Shown: one piece after another, positions 44,340-58,800 of the stretch
Position numbering within the stretch: position 1 is the first letter of the stretch
How the letters are laid out: each line of letters starts with the position of its first letter
Position numbers and translations under genes: made by a program
Notes under the pieces: model-generated
Told to the model about the DNA's origin: nothing
The model's input: only the letters and a program-made list of their open reading frames with translations
Databases searched by the model: none
NCBI RefSeq assembly: GCF_031755915.1
Contig: NC_083390.1
Location: 17,019,001-17,083,000 of the forward strand
DNA: 64,000 nucleotides
Origin: Ziziphus jujuba
Taxonomy: Eukaryota; Streptophyta; Magnoliopsida; Rosales; Rhamnaceae
Direction of reading: 5' to 3'

Positions 44340-47300
44340 ATTATGATTGAGAATTTTACCATGGTTGTGGTTACTTCCACCATGGATGCTACTTTATCTG
44401 CTTACTTTACAACATTAGATCCAGCAGTAGATGATGAAGGGAACACTCTCTTTGGATAACTAAAATTGTCTTGCCTCTATAATGCCTATAGCACTTGATT
44501 TAGGGCTTCTTCTAACCCTAATGAGCCATAATTGGGAGAGAGCAACCTATTGGTAATTAGTTGGACAAAGCTTGCATTTCAGATTTCGAGAACCATCTTA
44601 AGCAATATATTGGTAATTTTGCAAACTAGCTAAATGTGTTGACAGCGTATGTATAGAAATAGGAGACATTAGCTAATGACTTGAACCAAGCACCATAAAA
44701 GTCTCTAAGAACTAGCCATTTCTCTATGAGGAGTAGGTCACTAGCTCGAAAAGAGGGGAGAGTACAAGGTGGTGCTCAGGATTAGGATGAAGAGAATAAT
44801 GAGCAAATTATTTCTCAACTCCTCGCAACAACTCAAAAAGAGAATTGCTAGACCTGAGGCACCAACTCGTAATGACAAAAGAAATAAGGACTTCAGGGTG
44901 TATTCCTATAGTGAAGCATGCTTAATGCCTAATGGCCTCACTCACGAAACCCTACGGAATTCTTTTAAGATTAAAAGGACAATTTGGGCTCTGGAAAAAG
45001 AAGAGAGAAAATGTTGTAAGGTTTATGAAGCTTAAGAGAAGGAAACCAAGTCGAGGAATAAGAAAGAGAATGAGGATATGGATATGAGGACATGGATTTC
45101 TTGTTGGAAGACTTGACACGTGTTAACCTAAGTGTCAGTCAAACCATGTAATCTCACCCTTTACTTCAGAAGTGCAACAAGTTGCACTTCCTTGCAATTT
45201 TAGGTTTTCGACACCTGATAGATATGAGGGACAAATTGATCATCATGATCAACTGGGTGCCTATCATGCATGGATGAATCTGGATGAGGTTGATGATGTA
45301 ATTATATGTAAAATGTTCATTTTTACTCTAGGGGGATAGTATGGACTTAGTTCATATATCTTGAACTTGGGTCCGTCAGCTCATTTGCTCGATTTGAGGA
45401 TTCCTTTGTCATGCAGTTTCGAGGATAATGTCCTATAAAGAAGTCCATGATGCATGTGTTACCAATTGTGCAAGAGGTTGATGAACCTCTATAATCCTCT
45501 ATCTGAAAGTTTAATATTGTTAACATGGAGTGGTTTTCCGATGCAAGCATTATGTAAACTATCTTGGGTGGAATATAAGATGAAAACTTCTTGCAATTTG
45601 TTAGTCATTGAAAGCCAAAACATATTCAAATTTATTGGTGCAAGATAAAAATTTATTTTGATTCAAGAACTACTACGAGCAAGGAAGCAACTTGGGAAGG
45701 TTGGTAATAGTACCCAAATTAAATAGAAAAGAGGTTAGGAAGGAGCTAATCAAGATATTAAAAAATCCAAGATGACTTGAATCAAAATAAGCGAAAACTA
45801 AGGAGTTGCTATGAGTAGTATACTCCACTAAACACGACCCCAACCAAAGTGTTGATGCTAGAGAAGGAAAGAAACATCATAAAGTGACCTTCTCTAATGG
45901 AAACCCTACCAAACAAGAAGAATAAGAAAAACTATTGCAAATTTCATCACGATTATGGCTACAATACTAAGTCCATCAAGCTGAAAGAAAAAATAGAAGC
46001 CTTGATTTGGTGAGGCTATCTCAGGGAGTTTGTGGTTGGTGAAGGAAAGTAGACCATATAGAAATGACCTTGCCAAAATCATGATAAAAGGGGCCTAAAG
46101 GTACCCAAACCAATGCAAGAAATCGAGATAATTATTAGTGGTCCAGGAAATGTTCGTGCTTTAAATCAAGCTTGCAAGTTTTATGCAAGAAGTGGTAAGT
46201 TATGCAAAGAACATTATTAGGTTAATGTGATATCGCAACCTGCTAAAGAAGCTCATCGAAAAGGTTTTTCAATTACCTTTACCGATGAGGAAGCTTGCAT
46301 AACCCACCATCCACATGATGATGTAATTACAATCACAATTCTGATTGCAAACATTAGATTACACAAGTTGTTGGTAAATAATGAAAGCTCTGTGAATGTC
46401 CTTTATACCACAACTTATGACAAGTTGAATTTTGGATAATACAAAATCAAGCTTATTAAATCTCCATTGCATGGATTTGTTGGAGAGAGCATACCCACTC
46501 AAGGATGCATTGAACTTCCTTTCATGATGGAAGATGCACCCCATCAGACAACTATAATGGCTAATTTCTTAGTGGCAAACAATTTGTTTACATACAACGG
46601 CATTCTAGAATGGCTTACCTTAATTTTGCTAAAGTTAGCGCACCTATATATCATTGATGGTCAAGTTTTTGATGAACATAAAGGTGGGAGTCATGAAAGG
46701 AGATAATTTTAAGTTAAGACAATGCTATGCAATTGCATTGGAAATCCTAAATAGCCAAAACCCTACAGGTCATGGAGAGCAAAGAGTAGAACAATGCTGG
46801 GACCTCATGCATCAAGCCTTTGGTAGAACATCCTCAAATTTTTACCAAAGACCAAGTTTCTCATGATGTTAAATGAAACGAAAAGCCTTAGGACCAAGAT
46901 CTTTCCATCGATGAGCTAAATGCTACGGTAGTAATGGCAATAAAAGAGGTTGAAGAAATAATGAATCTATTAGGGACCATAATTATTGAATAATTGACTT
47001 AGGAAGGCCTAATGAACTTGGGAAAGAAAGAAATGCCATGAAATGAGCTTGTAAAGCAACTCATAAATGTGCAAAGAAGTTATACTAATATAACTAAAAC
47101 TACCAAGGTAGGAGGATAACGTTTTGGAAAGATAAACAAATTGATAACCAAATTCTTAATAGAGCATGCCGATATATTTGCATGAACACATGTTGACATG
47201 CCAAAAATAGATCCTAACTTGATGGCCAACAAGCTAAATGTACACTCAAGTTTTAAGGCGATTTGATAAAAGAGGAGAACATTTAATCTAAAAAGGTATG

Positions 47301-50110
47301 AGGCAATCAAAGTTGAGGTTGAGAAGCTATTAAAAGTTGGATTTATTACGAAAGTATATTTCACGAGTTGACTAACAAATGTTGTTCTGGTAAAGAAGTT
47401 AAATAGACAATGGAGGATGGGTTTTAATTTTACAAGTCTTAATCAAACCTACACCAAATATAGTTTTCAACTACTTCACATAGATTAGTTCATTGATGTA
47501 ACTTCAAGTAATGAAATGTTGAGCCTAACCAATGCTTATTTAGGTTATAACCTGCTCAAGATGTTCCCATCTAATCAAGAAAAGACAAATTTCATTACAT
47601 ATCATGGACTTTATTACTATATGGTGATGCCATTTAGGCTAAAAAATGCTGGTGTGACTTATCGAAGGTTGGTTAATAGAATGTTTGCCAAATAGAACAG
47701 AAGGGATATGGATGTTTTGTTGATGATATGTCAATAAAGAGCTAAAAAAGACCATATCAATGACATAAATGAGATGTTTGACACCTTGTGAAAATTTAAT
47801 ATGAAGCTTAATACAGCAAAATGTGCTTCTAGGGCATTGTTAGGAAAGTTTCTTGGCTTTATGGTGAGTTAAAAAGGATTACAAATGAATCTAGACAAAA
47901 TTAGAGCCATACTTGAGACTAACATACCAAAGAACATCAAGGAAGTTCAGAAACTCATAGGTCGTTTAATTGCTCTAAATCAGTTTGTCTTATGATCAAC
48001 AAATATATGCTTACCTTTCTTTAAAACACTAAGGAAGGTTAGAGAGTTTGAATGGATTGAGGAATGTAAGCAGGCTTTCAACAACATGAAATATTACCTG
48101 AGTTCACCGCCCTTATTATCCAAGCCTTAGTAAAGGAGGTCATGTTATTGTATCTGGTTGTTTCACCAATGGCAATTAGTACAATCTTTATAAAAAAAAA
48201 AGAGGGAATAGCTTAATTCCCCATTTATTACATTAAGAAATTAGCTTTGGCATTGGTGACATATTCTCACAAGCTAAAATATTGTTTTCAAGCTCATTCA
48301 ATTATTGTCCTAATGAATTACCTAGTAAAGCATGCATTGTAGAAACGAGACACCTTGGGAAGATTGGCCAGGTGGTCCATAGAGCTCAAACAGTTTAATA
48401 TTATTTATCACCCACAGACTACCGTTAAGGCTTATGTTGTAACAAAGTTCATCTTAGAATTCATAACAACAGAGGCCAGCCTACAATTGCAAAAGAAGAA
48501 CATGGTATGGATATAGAGCATTCTAGCCCAACCTAACTACTATATATTGATAGAGCATCAAACGAGCAAGAAAGCAAAGTTGGTTCATTTTGACAATGCC
48601 TACACTAAATCAGTTGTAGTTTGAGTACGCATTGAAGCTGGGTTTCATTGATTCCAACAACGAAGTTGAGTATGAGGCATTTTTTGGAGGGTTTCAAGAT
48701 GGCAATGTCAATAGAAGCAAAGCATATCCATATCTACAATGATTCAGAACTTATAATTAGGTAGGTAACTTCCAAATACCCAACTAAAGGGGGAAATATG
48801 ATTCTCCACTCAAATTTTAAGGCTAGAAAACTCTGCACTGACCTTTTTGGCAAAATTTACTTTTAACTAATTTTAATATCATCCCAGACTATTCCTATTA
48901 AAGTCCTTAAATGACCTAATATTGACACACGGTCAGCCATAGGTGGAACTTATAGAGTCAAGTACAACTTTGATGGATCATGTTATGGCGTATTTGAAGA
49001 ATAACACCTTATTAGTAGACAAGCTTGGAGCTTGTAGACACATGCATTAGGCCACCTACTGCACAATCATTGATAACATATTATGTTGAAGAGGGTACTC
49101 ATTACTATACCTTAAGTAAACCTAAGGCAAAGTATGTGATGGCTAAGATTTATGAAAAAGTATGTAGGTACCACGCAAGAAGTAGGTCATTAGCTCATAA
49201 ATTGGTATAGCAATGTCATTATTAGCCTACCTAACTGAGGATACAATAAAGTACATCAAGAGATGTCACAAGTGTCAATGTTTCACAAATTTTCCAAGAC
49301 AACCTCCTAAGTAATCGACGTCATTGAGCAACTCGTGGTCATTTTCCCAATGGGGAGTTGACGTTGTTGGACAATCTCCAGTAGGTTGTGAGCTATTTAT
49401 TATTTCACTAAGTGGGTTGAGGCAAAGTTGCTATCCAAAATTACTAAAGCTAAGATGTCAGATTTTAAATGGTAGGTGATCATGTGTAGGTTGGAGATAC
49501 CTCATACACAATTATCACTGACAATGGGAGGCAGTTTGGCAACCAAAGATATTGGAAAATGTGTGATGAACTGGGAATTTTAGCTTCTATTCATATTTTG
49601 CTTATCCATAAGCTAATGAATAGATTGAAACTACAAATAAAATTATTAAGAATAACTTGAAAACAAGCTCGATAAATTCAAAAGTTTTTGCATTGAACCA
49701 AACATCCTATGTGCTTACCATGCCACATAATGTACTGCTGCAAAGAAATCCTTTTCTCTTTATGGAGTTGAAGCTGTTATTCCAATCAAAGTAAGAATGC
49801 CAAGTTACAGAGTGAACACTTCTTCATGGACAAGAATGACAAGCAAGTGCAGGAAAAAGCTCAGATGAGAGTTGAGTCAACTTGTTATTATAACTTAAGG
49901 AACAAACACAGGTCATTCATTTCTAATGACTATATCTTAAGGAAGACTATGCTTCATGCAAAAGAAATAAGAAGTAGGATCTCTTGATCTAACAAGGGAA
50001 GGACACTATCAGGTTGAAGGTATTATATGACTTGGCACACATAAACGCAAGGATATAGAAGGGAGAAATCTCACTTTTACATGGAATGTTGAGAACTTGA
50101 AGAAATATTA
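44340..50110 (+). pseudogene. Tat/Retand-like Ty3 gag-pol, heavily mutated
   Basis: Plus-strand domains appear in order across all three frames. Gag: YEGQIDHHDQLGAYHAWMNL near 45225. A CCHC-like linker: YCKFHHDYGYNTKSIKLKEK near 45935. Protease 46227-46439: ITFTDEEACITHHPHDD and LLVNNESSVNVLY, where canonical DNGSS is NNESS, so the catalytic Asp is gone. RT near 47400-47700: TSSNEMLSLTNAYLGYN and YYYMVMPFRLKNAG. RNase H near 48530-48780. Integrase near 49240-49780, with a HKCQCF-like zinc motif (CHKCQC). The polyprotein tail NLKKYY lies near 50090. Many stops; the element is dead and lacks its 3' LTR. Confidence 0.8.
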
Positions 50111-50364
50111 TTAGTAGTGTACGACACCTTTTCTTTCCAAAAAAAAAAATATATATCTTTTCTATTCAATTTACTTTTTTAAAACATCAATAAAAAAGGT
50201 AAAAACCAAGAAATATTTTAAAAAGCTGCAACCACATAACAACCTGGGACCTCAGCTCATGAGAGTTAAGCCAACCCAATTGTGGCATTCCATGGGAAAA
50301 ACACAAAGCCTTGTTTTCAAGACCTGTCCAAGATCTATCACCAAAACTATACCTGGCAATTCGG

Positions 50365-50690
50365 GTTCGTGGGTCGTGTTCGTGTCAACCCGTTTAATAA
50401 TCGTGTCAAAAATGCCTAACCCGAACACGACCCATTTATTAATCGTGTCAGGTATCCAAAACACTAACCCGACCTGTTTATAAACAGGTCAACACGACAC
50501 GACCCGTTTAACACGATTATTTTAACGGGTCGTGTTGATCTATTAACCCGTTAACCTGAAATTGACTTATTAACCCGAAAATTAACCTATTAACCCGTTA
50601 ACCCGAAAATTGACCTATTAACCCGAAAACTAATTGATTAACCCGTTAACCCGAAAATTAACCTATTAACCCGAAAACTAACCTATTTAT
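50365..50690. repeat. hAT subterminal repeats (AACCCGTTAACCCGAAAA)
   Basis: Tandem and inverted GGGT/ACCC units such as CCTATTAACCCGAAAA repeat about ten times; related units sit at the other end. In hAT elements such motifs bind transposase. Confidence 0.75.
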
Positions 50691-52933
50691 TAAAATAACT
50701 TATTTAAAATGCCAAAAATTATAATTCACAATACATAAGTCTTAATATGTGCTAAAAAAGACAAATTCAATACACCAACATAAAATTTAATGTCCTAATA
50801 ATAGTAAAACACCAATACAAAATAAAATAAATGGTATCAAATTGTTATCATAATACATATAAAACCAAAGGAAAAAGGACATAACTATCATTATGCTCCA
50901 AATTTATTTATCGATGTCCATATTCCAAACCAAATATGTCGATTTTTGGTGCTCAACAATCCAGCCTGGGATCATAATATCAAAATAAAAAAAAAAATCA
51001 ATTAAATATAATACAAAAGTTAAAATGTTAAAATAAAATAAAATAAATTAAATAAATTAAATAAATTTTAACATTGATATTACCTTATGCTTGAGTATTA
51101 GGATAATTAGAGCATTGACTTGAAGATTCTTCTTTATTGATATCACAGCTCAAAACATCTTCAGTAAGATCCTCAAATTGTTTCTTGATAAATACCAACT
51201 CTAACATAAGCATTTACATATATAGGAGATAGATTAAATAAAAAGACCAAAAAAATCATATTACATTCATTTTATAACCACAAATATTAAGAATAAATAT
51301 GTAAAAGTAACATTAATTAATTGGAGAGTAAGGAAAAGAAAATTATCTAAAAACCATATCTGTCCATTTAGAACCACAAATATATAGAGCAAATTTATAA
51401 GATTAATACCAATTAATTGAAGAAGAAGCAAGAAATAGTAACTCTTCATAAATGTCATCTAATCTTTTATTGAGACTTATATTATTGCTATCATGGGACA
51501 AATAGAAACTGTCGCTCTTTCGGCCATGGATGGTTTCCGATCATTTGGCCAAGCTTGCCAAATTGTGATCTACACAACCAGGTTGATTACTATTGTTTTT
51601 GTATATGGAACAACGGAAATATCATTAAGAGATCAATTAAAAATATGCTAGAGATATTCAATGTCTTGCTCACCTGAGACTTGAAAAAGAGTGAAATTAA
51701 AGAAAGAGTGAAATTAAAGGTTGCACAGGTGGGAACAAAAATTCCCCATGAACACACAAACAAGGAACCACCTCATCCATTCTAAAAAACACCAAGAAAG
51801 CCTTCTCTATAGAAAGAATAGCATCTGAGTTACGCAGGCAGCAGGACTACTCCCGAGAAAAAAAATTACTGGAAGATAGAAGGAATCTGAAATGAATCAC
51901 CTCTTCATTGTCCAGCCACACATCAGAGAATATGACAACATATCATTAAATGCTTTCTTTTCCAAACCCGCAAGTCTAAGCTATGATAAGTGTATAGGAA
52001 GCATCAGCAAATAGTATTCAATAAGTTCAAATATCTCCAGAAAATGAATCACTGATGTTTTAACTGTGCTGAATGTCAGTAAATAATTGATAGGTACTCT
52101 TTTGTTAGTATACAACCACCAAAAAAGCCATATCCAGCAAGCACCTTGAGTGACTTCTCTTTGTCCTCCAGTGGAAGAAATCCACAGGTAATAACCTTCT
52201 TTACAAAAAAAGAATTAGCACATCCCAGAAACTCAACCTTATCTAATTTTAATTATTTCGTATATATATTCTGAATAACTTTTCCTTTATCATCACTGGA
52301 GTTGGAGGAGTTAGCAAGCAAATGCACATAAAGACTTGTTGGAAAAATTAAATATAGAAGTTTGTTGGAAGTGTTACATTACAACCAATAGTTAGAGAAG
52401 TTGGAAAGTTTTCATGGGAAAAAGAGAGAGAAGGTACAAGGGAACGGAACTTTATCCTTTTACATATCCTAACAAATTAAAAAACAAGAAAAAATTATGG
52501 CAAACAAAAATAAGATTTTAAGAAAAAAGAAGAATTTTTGTTGATCTATTATCCAAACACTTAGAAAGTATGCTGCATGCCTTGTCTACTTGGGTTCAGA
52601 GAACCAATCGTCCTATCCCTTTTTTCATTATTTATCCAAATTATTGGAAGTCATAGTATATGGTTCCATTCCATGTTGATGCTTGGAAAAGATAAAAGAA
52701 AAGGAAGCGATTAATAATTCAATGTCAGAAAAAAGAAAAACAAAGAAGCAAATAATTAATCCCCGAGATATATGTAGCTATAATATATATATATATATAT
52801 AAATATATTTCTGGCCCCAGTAGCAAAAGGTTGTGATAAAGTCACCATAAACCTACTAAGGTAAAGAAAATTGCAGTTTCACAAAAAAAAAAAAAAACAT
52901 AGATTATTCAATTTTGGAATAGGTATACCAGAC

Positions 52934-53830
52934 CTTTTCGAAAAATGACAAATTTTGTTGCAAATCTTCACTAATTGGATTGACAGCTGCATCATCATTT
53001 GGTGAGCGTTTTTGCCTACAAGCCCCCTACCATTACTGCCAGAAAAGAATATTTCCTTCATATACTTAACATGTACAAGCCAAATGCATAATAAGCGACA
53101 GATCCGCAACAGATAGAAAGAAAAGCATTAGAACCTATATAGCATTAGATATTGATGTAGTGCCTGAGCTTATTAGCAGAGCTTACACCATCACAAAACC
53201 AAGTGGGTCATGGCCTAAAATTTATCTCCAAGACTGAATATCTCTAAAAGTTTTTAAATTGTCTTACTTAATTAAGCAATTACAAATATTGATTAAATTT
53301 CTTCTTACTTTTTTTTTTTTTCTCTCAGAATAATTTGTACTTACTTATGTTTGGTATTTGAGTACTACCATTAACAACATACTACAATTCCTTGATGGAA
53401 ATGAAACCATAACTGAAAAATCTCCATAAAAATGCCCCTTTTTTTTTCTTTTTTTTTCCCCCCAAAAAAAAATAATAATAATAATAACAATATAGCGAAT
53501 TCTTTCTTGCTTTTGCTCTTACCTTATCAACAAGACCCGGAAGCGATTCAGTGGAAAGATACCTTGCAACGTTCATAGCCGAAGAGAGATTCAATCCAAC
53601 AGCACTTTCCAAAAGAGCAGCCTTTCCATTATCACCTTTGTCTTGAGCCAAATATCTCGCCTTCTCCTTAAAGCCCAGCAACTCCAAGCCCAACTCCTTC
53701 CCCTGGCTTTTCCAGGAGCTTAAGGTCGTCCAATTCCCAGTGGAGATGGCTGATGGCTGATGGAGTTTAGAGATGGGGCTGGCTGGTGAGGCAGAGAGAA
53801 GAAGCAGGGGTAGAGGAAGGAGGCTTTGAT
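52934..53830 (-). pseudogene. Captured mTERF-family gene fragment (two exons, intron retained)
   Basis: Minus strand. Exon 1 (upstream limit unclear, ends 53523) encodes a Ser/Pro/Leu-rich leader, then SWKSQGKELGLELLGFKEKA, RYLAQDKGDNGKAALLESAV and NVARYLSTESLPGLVDK, with donor AAG|GTAAGA. Exon 2 (53070-52934) encodes VKYMKEIFFSGSNGRGLVGK, then MMMQLSI, one missing base, then SEDLQQNLSFFEK before a GT. This is the N-terminal part of a plant organelle mTERF protein (mTERF2/EMB2219-like by memory; member uncertain). The acceptor has become CATG instead of CAG, and exon 2 is frameshifted, so the copy is not functional. The mTERF helical repeats are absent. Intron retention shows DNA-level capture, not an mRNA copy. 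Confidence 0.72.
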
Positions 53831-55853
53831 GGCTGATGGAGATTGGAGATGGGGCTGGCTGGTGTGGTCTGTGGTGGCTGCGTTGTGTGCTGGAGAATAA
53901 GATGCAAAATTGAAAAATAGGGCTTGACTCTCGACTTTTGAGTTTTAGATCTGAATTTTTTTTTTGTTTTATTAAAAATATATTTTTTGTTTTTAAAAAA
54001 TTAATAATAGAAAATTATTTGTATAAAATTTTTAATTTCTAATATTTTTTAATTATTAAATATTATATTAGTAATAAAATATTAATTTAATATTAAATTT
54101 AAATGGGTTGTAATAGGTGTATAATCGTGTCGGGTTGAAATTGACCCGTTTAATAAATGGATCGTAACGGGTCAATTTCGAGTTAAACAGGTCAACCCGA
54201 AAATGACACGATTAATAATCGTGTTAAACGGGTTGACCCGATTATGACCCGAACCCATTTATAATAAACCCAAACCCATTTATTCCGTGTCGTTTTCGAG
54301 TCGTGTCACCGTGTCATGACCTAAATTGCCAGGTCTAACCGAAACGTTAGATAATCCCTGATCTCAAGAAAACCCTACCGGACCCTCCAAAGGAAAATCT
54401 GACAACATCTCCCATAAAGGTTGGACTTACCACAAATTCCTGACACAGAAAACACACTTCTACAATATCTCCTTATTCCTCCACCTTACTACAATTTACT
54501 ACTCTACAAGTTTACAGCACTTCAAAATAATAATCAGGGAATCAATACAATATTAATTAAGTAGCTATCAAATGTAGTATACAGAGTATTAAATGAGTAT
54601 GAATTTAATAAACAAAGATCTGGAAAGAAATAATACAAGATAGAAAAAAAAAGAAATAAAGAATTCTATAAAATCAGCAACAATCACGAGATGCCAAACT
54701 CGCCTCAAACAATCAGCACCTACAACTTGGGCCTAAGGGAATGAGTTTAAAAACATGAGATGTTAACTATCTCAATGAGTGACCTAGTCAACTATACACT
54801 ACTATTAAATAATAGTAATAATAATAATAATAATGTAATAAAGTTGATTAATTAATAATAAATAAATAAATAATTATATAATTGTAAATAAGTAAAATTT
54901 ATATTTTCTCTCAAAACCCTCACCATTTCACTCAATTGGAAAATTTTCCTTTTTAAAATTTTTTCACAAAAGCCATCATTTTATACCCCAGAATCAATGA
55001 AGTAAATAATAAATAAAATACAAATAATTTAAATCTTACAATATAACCTTGAGGATAATTTAATAACAAATAATTGAATTTATAATAAAATATCATAAGA
55101 TAAAAATTAAATCATAAATAAACTTGTAGTAGAGAAATTTGGCATAAAACAAAATTAAACTCAATTATAATTTATAAAATTTACTAATTAAATCAATGAA
55201 ATAATAAGTAATAAGAGAATTACTTTAATTTGTTCAAAGTACCTCAATTTGCATAGGCAATAAAATACATTAAATTTCATGTTAAAATCCTACATCGAAA
55301 CAATAATGAGAATATGAATAAATGCATTTAAATAATCAATTTCAATAAGTAGAATAAATCAATTAAATAATAAAAAAAATATTTAAATCAATTTAAAACA
55401 TCCACTTGAAATAAGTGGTAAAAATATAATAAAATCCATTTTAAATCAGTAAATCAATCTAAATAATAAAATCATGGTAAAATGCATTTTTAAAATATTA
55501 ATCCGAATAAATGATAAAAATATAATTAAATATATTTTAATTTTAACTACTCTTTTAAAACATTATTATTTTAGAAATCGTATCGATAAAACCACTTGAT
55601 GCACCAAACTATATACCAGTGATGCACAACTGTACCCAGCGTCTCAGCACCGCTTGATAAGGAGGTTAGAGAGAGAAACTTGTATTCGGTCGCTTCGGCG
55701 TCCTAACAGTGTCGATGCTTATAGCTACCATCCCAGCCATAAAAGAAGGTGACTATGACCAATATATCAAACTTGCCTGTCCTCGGGTCCATAGCATCTC
55801 ACGCAAAAGCATACAACTTGCGTGCTTATTACAATCACATGTACAATACTGAA

Positions 55854-58800
55854 TGTCAAGACCCGTCTAAAATTCCTCACCAGAATACTAGACAAGCCTT
55901 GATCCCAGGGAAACCCTACCGAACCTTCTAATGGAAAATCCGGCAGAACCTCCCCTAAGGGTTGGACTTAGCACAAATTTCCTGCACTGAAAACACACTT
56001 CTATATACATCCCTTTATTTCTCCCACATTACTACAATTTAATTTCATAAATTTACAACATTCCAAAATAATAACAGGGAATTAATGCAGTATTTAATAA
56101 AATGTATCTAATACAGTATACAGAGCATTATACAAATAAATATGGAATTAATACAATGTCAGATAAAGAAGCAATACAAGATGGAGAGGAAAAAGGGAAG
56201 AAATGCTTTTTGGACTTTCAGCAATGAACTGAGATGTTGAGTTCGCCCCCGGACAATTAACGTCGACTAACCTGGACCTAAGGGAACGGAATTTAAAAAT
56301 ATGAGATGCTAATCATCTCAATGAGTAACCCAGTCTAATATACAATTATAATAGTAATAATAATTATAGTACACTTGATTAATTAAGAATAAATAAATAA
56401 ATATTTAATAATTAATTGGAAATAATGTTTTCTCTCAAAACCCTCACCATTCACTCCGTTGGAAAAGTTCCCCTTTTAAAACATTTTGGCAAAACCCAAT
56501 ATTTTATGCCCCAAAAATCAAGGAATAATTAATTTAATAAAAATTTAAATAATCAAATTTATAATGAAATAAATTGAAATAAAATAACTTATAACAATTA
56601 TTAAATAATTAATGCATGTCATAACAATTAATACTGAAATATTAATAAAAATCACATTAAAACAATTCATGAAATAATTAAATAATTAAAATAAATCAAT
56701 TTATTGAATAATTAAACAAAGGAAAAATTAAATCAAATTAAAACCTCCATTTGAAATAATTAATAAAAAAAACATTAAATATATTCTTAATTTAAATACA
56801 ATTTCAAAATATTTGTTTTGAAATCTATGATCCGAAAAACCACTTGATGCACCCACTATATACCAGTGGCGCCAACGATACCCAGCGTCCCAAGGTACCA
56901 CCAGTCAGGAGGTTAACGGGAGAAACTGACATACGATCGTGTGGCATCCCACCGCGCCGCTGCTAACAGGCGTCCCGGCCACGGAGGGGCGGCCTACCCT
57001 CATCCGATGGCAACCACAAGACAACCGCATAAATTATCTGCACGCTACTCACATCCACTTGAGTGCTAATCATATCCATGTGCGCACTAATTACATCCAT
57101 ATACACAGAACACCAGTACGTGTATGGTGCATCTAAAAATCATAAAATCAATATATTTATTTTCAATCTCAAAATCTCATAAATATCATCGGGTTTATTC
57201 CATCCAATTAAACCCGTAATTTTTCCACATTCTCTTTTAAATCATCATTATAAATCCATCAAGTTCAAATCCATCAATTGGAATATACAAATTTTTCAAT
57301 GGCATAAGATCAAGCCATTAATATTTCAATGCATAAATATTTTTGAGACATAATTATTTAAATCCATATTTATCTCAAAGTCTCAAAAATCAATTTAAAT
57401 CAATAATATGAAAACCATATATAATTAATTCATATAGTTGTGCACAATAATTGAATAATAACCATAGCAATAATTAAAATGAATCAAAACCACAATTTCT
57501 TTAAATTCCCAAATATATTCTTTTGGCACCAAAACATATATCCAAAACATTATAAATTGGCAATACAATTCTAGATGGAAATTCTCATAATATTGAACAC
57601 ATAAACATATTTTTTAAATATTCAATTATGAAATATTCCAACAAATTAATTTAATAATTAATAATTTCAATTTAAATTTCATAAAATTCTTTAAATCAAA
57701 ATATTTTTTAATATATAAATATTTTGATTCACTCAATTGGGCATCAAATTTCTACATATAAATCCACTAAATATTTGACACATAAAATATAAATTTCAAA
57801 TATTCAATTCACACAAAATATTCACAAATTAAATTCTCGAAATTAATTTGACGGTGGGTCACTCACTTCGAGCACACAATTAACCCAAGATCTTCCATGG
57901 GATCAATTTCACGACGCACACGTGCTCCTAGAACAACAATATTACACAACTCAAATAAATTAATATTTTATTCGGATAAATAATACCCAGTACCTGGGGG
58001 GACTAACACAAACGTTAACTAAAATTTATGAGTAATGTACCGAAATGAAGCTTATGGACCGAGGATCGCATTACCGGCCTCCATTGACCCCAATTCCACC
58101 GGTGGTGGTCGGAATTTGCCCGGGAAGTACCGGCCGAACTTCACCTCTTCGTAGCTCACGAACCACTTCCAAATTAAACAATTGGAGACTATATTTGAAC
58201 TCAGAAGACCCAAAATAGGGGGAAAGGGGTGGAAGATCGGACTTGGTTGGCCGGAAACGGCGAGAATCGCCGAAAACTCAAACCCACCGCTGCCGACTTC
58301 ATCGGCCCGTCTGGGCACATCCGGCGGCGTTTGGCTGGGAAATTTGGAGGGTGGTGTCGTCGGGGAATGGGCTCCTTCCCTGGCCGGTGCGTGTGGTCAT
58401 CCGGTGGCCAGAATTTGAGAAACAACAAGGTCTCTAGAGGAGGAAAAGGAAAGGAAAAGAAAGAAGAAGAAGAAGAAAGGCTGGGGGGTGTTTTTCCCAC
58501 GTGGGGGAAGGAAAAAAAGAAAAGAAAAGAAAAAGAAAAAGAAAGGAAAAGAAAATAAAAGAAAATAATTAAATAATATTAAAATAATATTATTGTATAG
58601 AATAATAATAAAATAATATGGTATTTAATCATGGTTGACATGTGGCATCTCACCGTTGTGACACATGGCACCCTTTATTAAGTCACACGTGGCACACTGT
58701 TCACATGTTTAAAAATAATATTAAAATAATAACATATTTGAAAAATTCTACAGGTCCATAACTTTCAAACCACATGTCCAAATCGGACGTACCGCTAGTA

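Larger units (their letters stand above)
50348..54337. mobile_element. hAT transposon carrying host gene fragments (Pack-type), TSD ACC(A/G)AAAC
   Basis: Left terminus TATACCTGGCAATTCGGGT, right terminus ACCTAAATTGCCAGGTCTA: inverted repeats of about 19 bp. Flanking 8-mers are ACCAAAAC (50340-50347) and ACCGAAAC (54338-54345), an 8-bp duplication with one mismatch as expected for hAT. Subterminal arrays of AACCCGTTAACCCGAAAA-type units lie at 50365-50690 and around 54105-54320. No hAT transposase domain was recognised. The interior instead contains an mTERF gene fragment with an intron (52934-53830) and other exon-like stretches on the same strand. Confidence 0.8.

Noticed and set aside
53382..53693. 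103-aa ORF as an independent gene
   Set aside because: Its conserved part ends at a splice donor (53523) and continues as mTERF in exon 2; the remaining tail is intron translated through T and TTA runs.
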